A stretch of 9,135 nt of DNA from the NCBI GenBank assembly GCA_023392115.1, contig JAEVZT010000609.1:1-9135 (forward strand). Reading direction: 5' to 3'. Of the stretch, positions 7,043 to 9,135 are shown one piece after another. The position numbers and the translations under genes are program-made. The notes beneath the pieces are model-generated. The model saw nothing but the letters and a program-made list of their open reading frames with translations. It was not told the origin of the DNA and ran no database searches. Each line of letters starts with the position of its first letter. Position 1 is the first letter of the stretch. Source of the stretch: Chloroflexota bacterium (lineage in GTDB: Bacteria > Chloroflexota > Anaerolineae > Aggregatilineales > Phototrophicaceae).

Positions 7043-7834
7043 TCATCTGTACGCCGTCGCCTCGCGCAGTGTTTGGATATATGCGACCAACGCTTGATCG
7101 CCCTTTTGCACATACTCGACGATCTTCGTGCCAACGATCGCCATGTCAAGGTCGAGCGCCGCCAGCGCCGCGATCTGTTCCGGCTTCTGCAAACCGATGC
7201 CGACGCCGATCAGCGCGTCCGGCTTGAGCGCGCGAACACGTTGAATGATGCTTGCCAGCAGATCGCGCAGCTCGCCGGCGATCTCGATCGCCTCTCCCGT
7301 CTTGCCGACCGACGCCTTGACGTAGATCAGATCGCCGTGATCGACACTCCAGCGCACCTGCTCGTCGGTCGCCCGCGCATCGAGCAGCGTGACCGATGCC
7401 AAACCGAGCGCCCGCGCCCGCGTCGCCACCATCGCCCCTTCGGCAGCGTCGATGTCCGGCGCGAGGATGCCGTGAACGCCATTCTTGACGCACAGGCGCA
7501 GAAAGCCGTCGAGCGTCCGCCCGACAGCCGAATAGGTCATGACGAAACTCGGCTGCGGCAGGTCGCTCACGCCGCCGATCAGCGCCAGCGCCGGTTCGGC
7601 GTGAATGCCGCGATTACGCGTGACGACTTCGTGCGCCTGCGCAATCACCGGACCGTCGAGCGCCGGATCGTCGGCGGGAATGCCAAACTCGAACACGTCG
7701 AGGTTGCGCGCCGCGCGCACCATGTGGAAAAACGCGTCGGGCGTCGGGTAGCCGGCGAGAAAGTAGCCGCACAGCGCCATTCGCCCCGCCGCGCGGGTCG
7801 CGTGGAGCGTTTCGATCAGGCGATTGGCGGTCAT
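7043..7834 (-). CDS. TrpA-fold protein (tryptophan synthase alpha homologue) in a sugar operon
   Basis: A 263-residue TIM-barrel protein, the usual length for tryptophan synthase alpha, which cleaves indole-3-glycerol phosphate to indole and glyceraldehyde 3-phosphate. Both catalytic acids are present at the canonical positions: E49 in VFEFGIP and D60 in DPALDGPVI. Phosphate-site elements are recognisable in GVGIGLQKPEQI at 210-221 and MAIVGTKIVEYV at 231-242. Departures from consensus are the loop after strand 2 (P-A-D-D-P where TrpA has P-F-S-D-P) and the mobile loop (YVKASVGKTGE at 171-181 instead of a typical S-R-x-G-V-T-G-x-R). No trpB or other trp gene is nearby. The ATG overlaps the permease stop in ATGA, with AAGG 8 bases upstream, so it is translated as part of the sugar operon. 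A retro-aldol type lyase acting on a phosphorylated sugar is a reasonable guess. True TrpA function is possible but unlikely from context. Confidence 0.82.
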   Translation of the reverse strand: MTANRLIETLHATRAAGRMALCGYFLAGYPTPDAFFHMVRAARNLDVFEFGIPADDPALDGPVIAQAHEVVTRNRGIHAEPALALIGGVSDLPQPSFVMTYSAVGRTLDGFLRLCVKNGVHGILAPDIDAAEGAMVATRARALGLASVTLLDARATDEQVRWSVDHGDLIYVKASVGKTGEAIEIAGELRDLLASIIQRVRALKPDALIGVGIGLQKPEQIAALAALDLDMAIVGTKIVEYVQKGDQALVAYIQTLREATAYR

Positions 7835-8835
7835 CGCTTGCGCCTTGATATGCTGCTCAGCGTCACCGAGGCGATGATGATCGCGCCGGTCAGGATACGC
7901 TGCAAATACGTGTCGACGCCGATCTGCGTGAAGCCGTTGGCGAGCACGCCGATCAGCAGGACGCCGACGAGCGTACCGAGGACGTGCGGCTCGCCTTCTT
8001 GACTCATCGTCATGCCGAGGAACACCGCCGCGATCGCGTTCAGCATCAAGCCGTCGCCGAGCGTCGGGTTCGCCGTCGCCAATTGCGCCGTGAGCATCGT
8101 CCCGGCGATCGCCGCGCCCAAGCCGGTGATGACGAAGGCGCTCAAACGCAGCAGCCGCACGCGCACGCCAGCCAGCCGCGCCGCTTCCATGTTCCCGCCA
8201 ATGGCGTACAGGCGGCGCCCGTAGACGGTCTGCTCGAGGACGAACCAGACGACCGCCAGCACGATTAGCGCGATAACCGTCAGGTGCGGCAGGCGCACAA
8301 GTTGGTCGTCGAGCGTCAGCAGCGGTATGCCGCCGTTGGCGAAGTCGACCATGCTGTCAGGGAACACACGCCCGAATATCGTCCTTCCGCCGCTGAGGTA
8401 GAAAGCGAAGCCGCCGAAAACCGTCAGCGTCGCCAGAGTCGCCACGAACGGCAAAATGCCGACGTATGCGACCATGATGCCGTTGAACAATCCGCCGATC
8501 ATGCCGACCGCCAGCGCCGCGAGGATCACCAGTTCAAGCGCCGCGCCATTCTGGAGCAGCAGCCCGACGACGATCCCGGCGAGGCTCGCCATCGTGCCAA
8601 CGCTCAGGTCGAAGTCATTCAGCACCATCACGATCGTCATTGTGAAAGCGACGACGCCGAGGATGCTCACCTGCTGCGTGATGTTGAGCAGGTTGCGCAC
8701 GCTCATGAACGTCGCCGGACGCTGCGACCAGAAGAAGACGACGATGATCAGGAAGCCGATCAGCGTCCCGAACGAGCGTAGAAACTGACCCCATGCCACT
8801 GGACGGCGGTTAGTCACGATCTCTTGAGCTGACAT
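7831..8835 (-). CDS. Sugar ABC transporter permease, RbsC-like
   Basis: A 334-residue inner-membrane permease of the BPD_transp_2 family (ribose/xylose/AI-2 type). It has about 8-10 hydrophobic helices. Family landmarks are NDFDLSVG at 73-80 (usually G-G-I-D-L-S-V-G), [20 protein letters not shown] at 117-136, [20 protein letters not shown] at 205-224 (the loop that contacts the ATPase) and [20 protein letters not shown] at 255-274. The glycine-rich stretch that normally follows is altered to [14 protein letters not shown]. The ATG at 8835 lies inside the ATPase gene's 3' end (26-base overlap) and has GGGGA about 8 bases upstream. Together with the RbsA-like ATPase it forms an importer for a monosaccharide-size substrate. 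The binding protein is not in the window and probably lies beyond the right edge. Confidence 0.92.
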   Translation of the reverse strand: MSAQEIVTNRRPVAWGQFLRSFGTLIGFLIIVVFFWSQRPATFMSVRNLLNITQQVSILGVVAFTMTIVMVLNDFDLSVGTMASLAGIVVGLLLQNGAALELVILAALAVGMIGGLFNGIMVAYVGILPFVATLATLTVFGGFAFYLSGGRTIFGRVFPDSMVDFANGGIPLLTLDDQLVRLPHLTVIALIVLAVVWFVLEQTVYGRRLYAIGGNMEAARLAGVRVRLLRLSAFVITGLGAAIAGTMLTAQLATANPTLGDGLMLNAIAAVFLGMTMSQEGEPHVLGTLVGVLLIGVLANGFTQIGVDTYLQRILTGAIIIASVTLSSISRRKR

Positions 8836-9135
8836 GCGTCATTTCCCCGTAGCAAAGCCCCAATAGTCCTTCTTGCGTCAGCCCGTAACACGGCACGATC
8901 GTTTCAGGACGACCGGCGCGCATCACCAGAACGCGATCGGTCATGCCAAGGAGTTCGGGCAGGTCAGACGACACCATAACGACGCCTGCCCCGGTCGCGC
9001 TGATCTCGCGGATCAGCGTGTAGATGTCGGCTTTCGCGCCGACGTCGACGCCGCGTGTCGGTTCATCGAGGAGCAGGACACGCGGTGGTCGCGCCAGCGC
9101 GCGCGCGAACACGACCTTCTGCTGGTTGCCGCCGC
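8810..9135 (-). CDS. Sugar ABC transporter ATPase, RbsA-like, C-terminal fragment (5' end outside window)
   Basis: Last 107 or so residues of a sugar-import ATPase. The minus-strand frame is open to the right edge, so the gene starts beyond 9135; a GTG at 9112 is internal. It begins at GGNQQK, the ABC signature of the second nucleotide-binding domain of RbsA-type tandem ATPases, followed by Walker [34 protein letters not shown] is the RbsA-like switch region, where this family carries S-S-x-x-P-E instead of a canonical His loop. Its 3' end overlaps the permease start by 26 bases. It energises uptake with the adjacent permease. Confidence 0.9.
   Translation of the reverse strand, partial: GGNQQKVVFARALARPPRVLLLDEPTRGVDVGAKADIYTLIREISATGAGVVMVSSDLPELLGMTDRVLVMRAGRPETIVPCYGLTQEGLLGLCYGEMTHVSSRDRD

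Larger units (their letters stand above)
244..8112. repeat. Dispersed GCGATCGC palindromes (HIP1-like)
   Basis: The 8-base palindrome GCGATCGC occurs at 244, 399, 2413, 3611, 4570, 6809, 8030 and 8105 (first base given; counted by eye). All copies lie within genes of both clusters. The embedded hexamer CGATCG occurs about 27 times. A rough single-base estimate at about 60% GC predicts well under one octamer and about three hexamers. Some excess is expected because GCG ATC GCC reads Ala-Ile-Ala in membrane proteins. The motif equals HIP1 of cyanobacteria, but nothing else here marks the DNA as cyanobacterial. Confidence 0.5.

Noticed and set aside
6481..7227. A 248-codon + strand open frame opposite the kinase start and TrpA-like end.
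   Set aside because: Low-complexity Arg/Pro-rich shadow of the FGGY kinase; it crosses two real genes and has no recognisable domain.
7043..7834. Annotating this as part of a tryptophan biosynthesis operon.
   Set aside because: No trpB, trpC, trpF or other trp gene is adjacent; both flanking genes belong to sugar uptake and phosphorylation.
6935..8002. A 355-codon open frame on the + strand, antisense to the TrpA-like and permease genes.
   Set aside because: It resembles no family, is rich in Arg/Asp/His as expected of reverse-frame readings of GC-rich genes, and lies opposite well-recognised proteins.
8284..8781. A 165-codon + strand open frame, highly charged and His/Glu/Arg-rich.
   Set aside because: It is the antisense reading of hydrophobic permease codons; such shadows are typically His/Asp/Glu/Arg-rich.

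Overview
This is a GC-rich bacterial window (about 60% GC by eye) holding parts of two gene clusters that face each other and meet at base 4193/4194. No rRNA, tRNA, CRISPR array, transposase or phage gene is visible. Coding density is very high; the only sizeable non-coding gap is 88 bases (5460-5547). Gene content does not fix the taxon. A free-living, possibly Chloroflexota-like bacterium is a weak guess from the combination of an Mrp antiporter with an RbsAC-type sugar importer and a LarA-like gene. The window is unusually rich in the palindrome GCGATCGC (8 copies counted), a word best known as cyanobacterial HIP1, so a different phylum is possible.

Left half, + strand (1-4193): a multisubunit Mrp-type Na+/H+ antiporter operon. 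It begins inside mrpA (C-terminal MbhD/MbhE-like part) and continues with complete mrpB, mrpC, mrpD, mrpE, mrpF and mrpG. All junctions but the last overlap by 1 or 4 bases, and the last has a 1-base gap, so the set should be co-transcribed and translationally coupled. The product is one large membrane complex that exchanges cytoplasmic Na+ for external H+.

Right half, - strand (read from 9135 down to 4194): the tail of an RbsA-like sugar ABC ATPase, an RbsC-like permease, a TrpA-fold protein, an FGGY-family carbohydrate kinase and, after an 88-base gap, a LarA/DUF2088 protein. The first four are tightly packed (26-base overlap, 4-base overlap, 10-base gap). This looks like a catabolic operon for one small carbohydrate or sugar acid: uptake by the ABC system, phosphorylation by the kinase, possible C-C cleavage by the TrpA-like protein, and possible epimerisation of a hydroxyacid by the LarA-like protein.

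The TrpA-like protein is the most intriguing item. It keeps both catalytic acids of tryptophan synthase alpha (E49 and D60) but lies in a sugar operon without trpB, and its active-site loops differ from the family consensus. Kinase, TrpA-like protein and LarA-like protein together may form a pathway that has not been described. Substrate and order of steps are inference.
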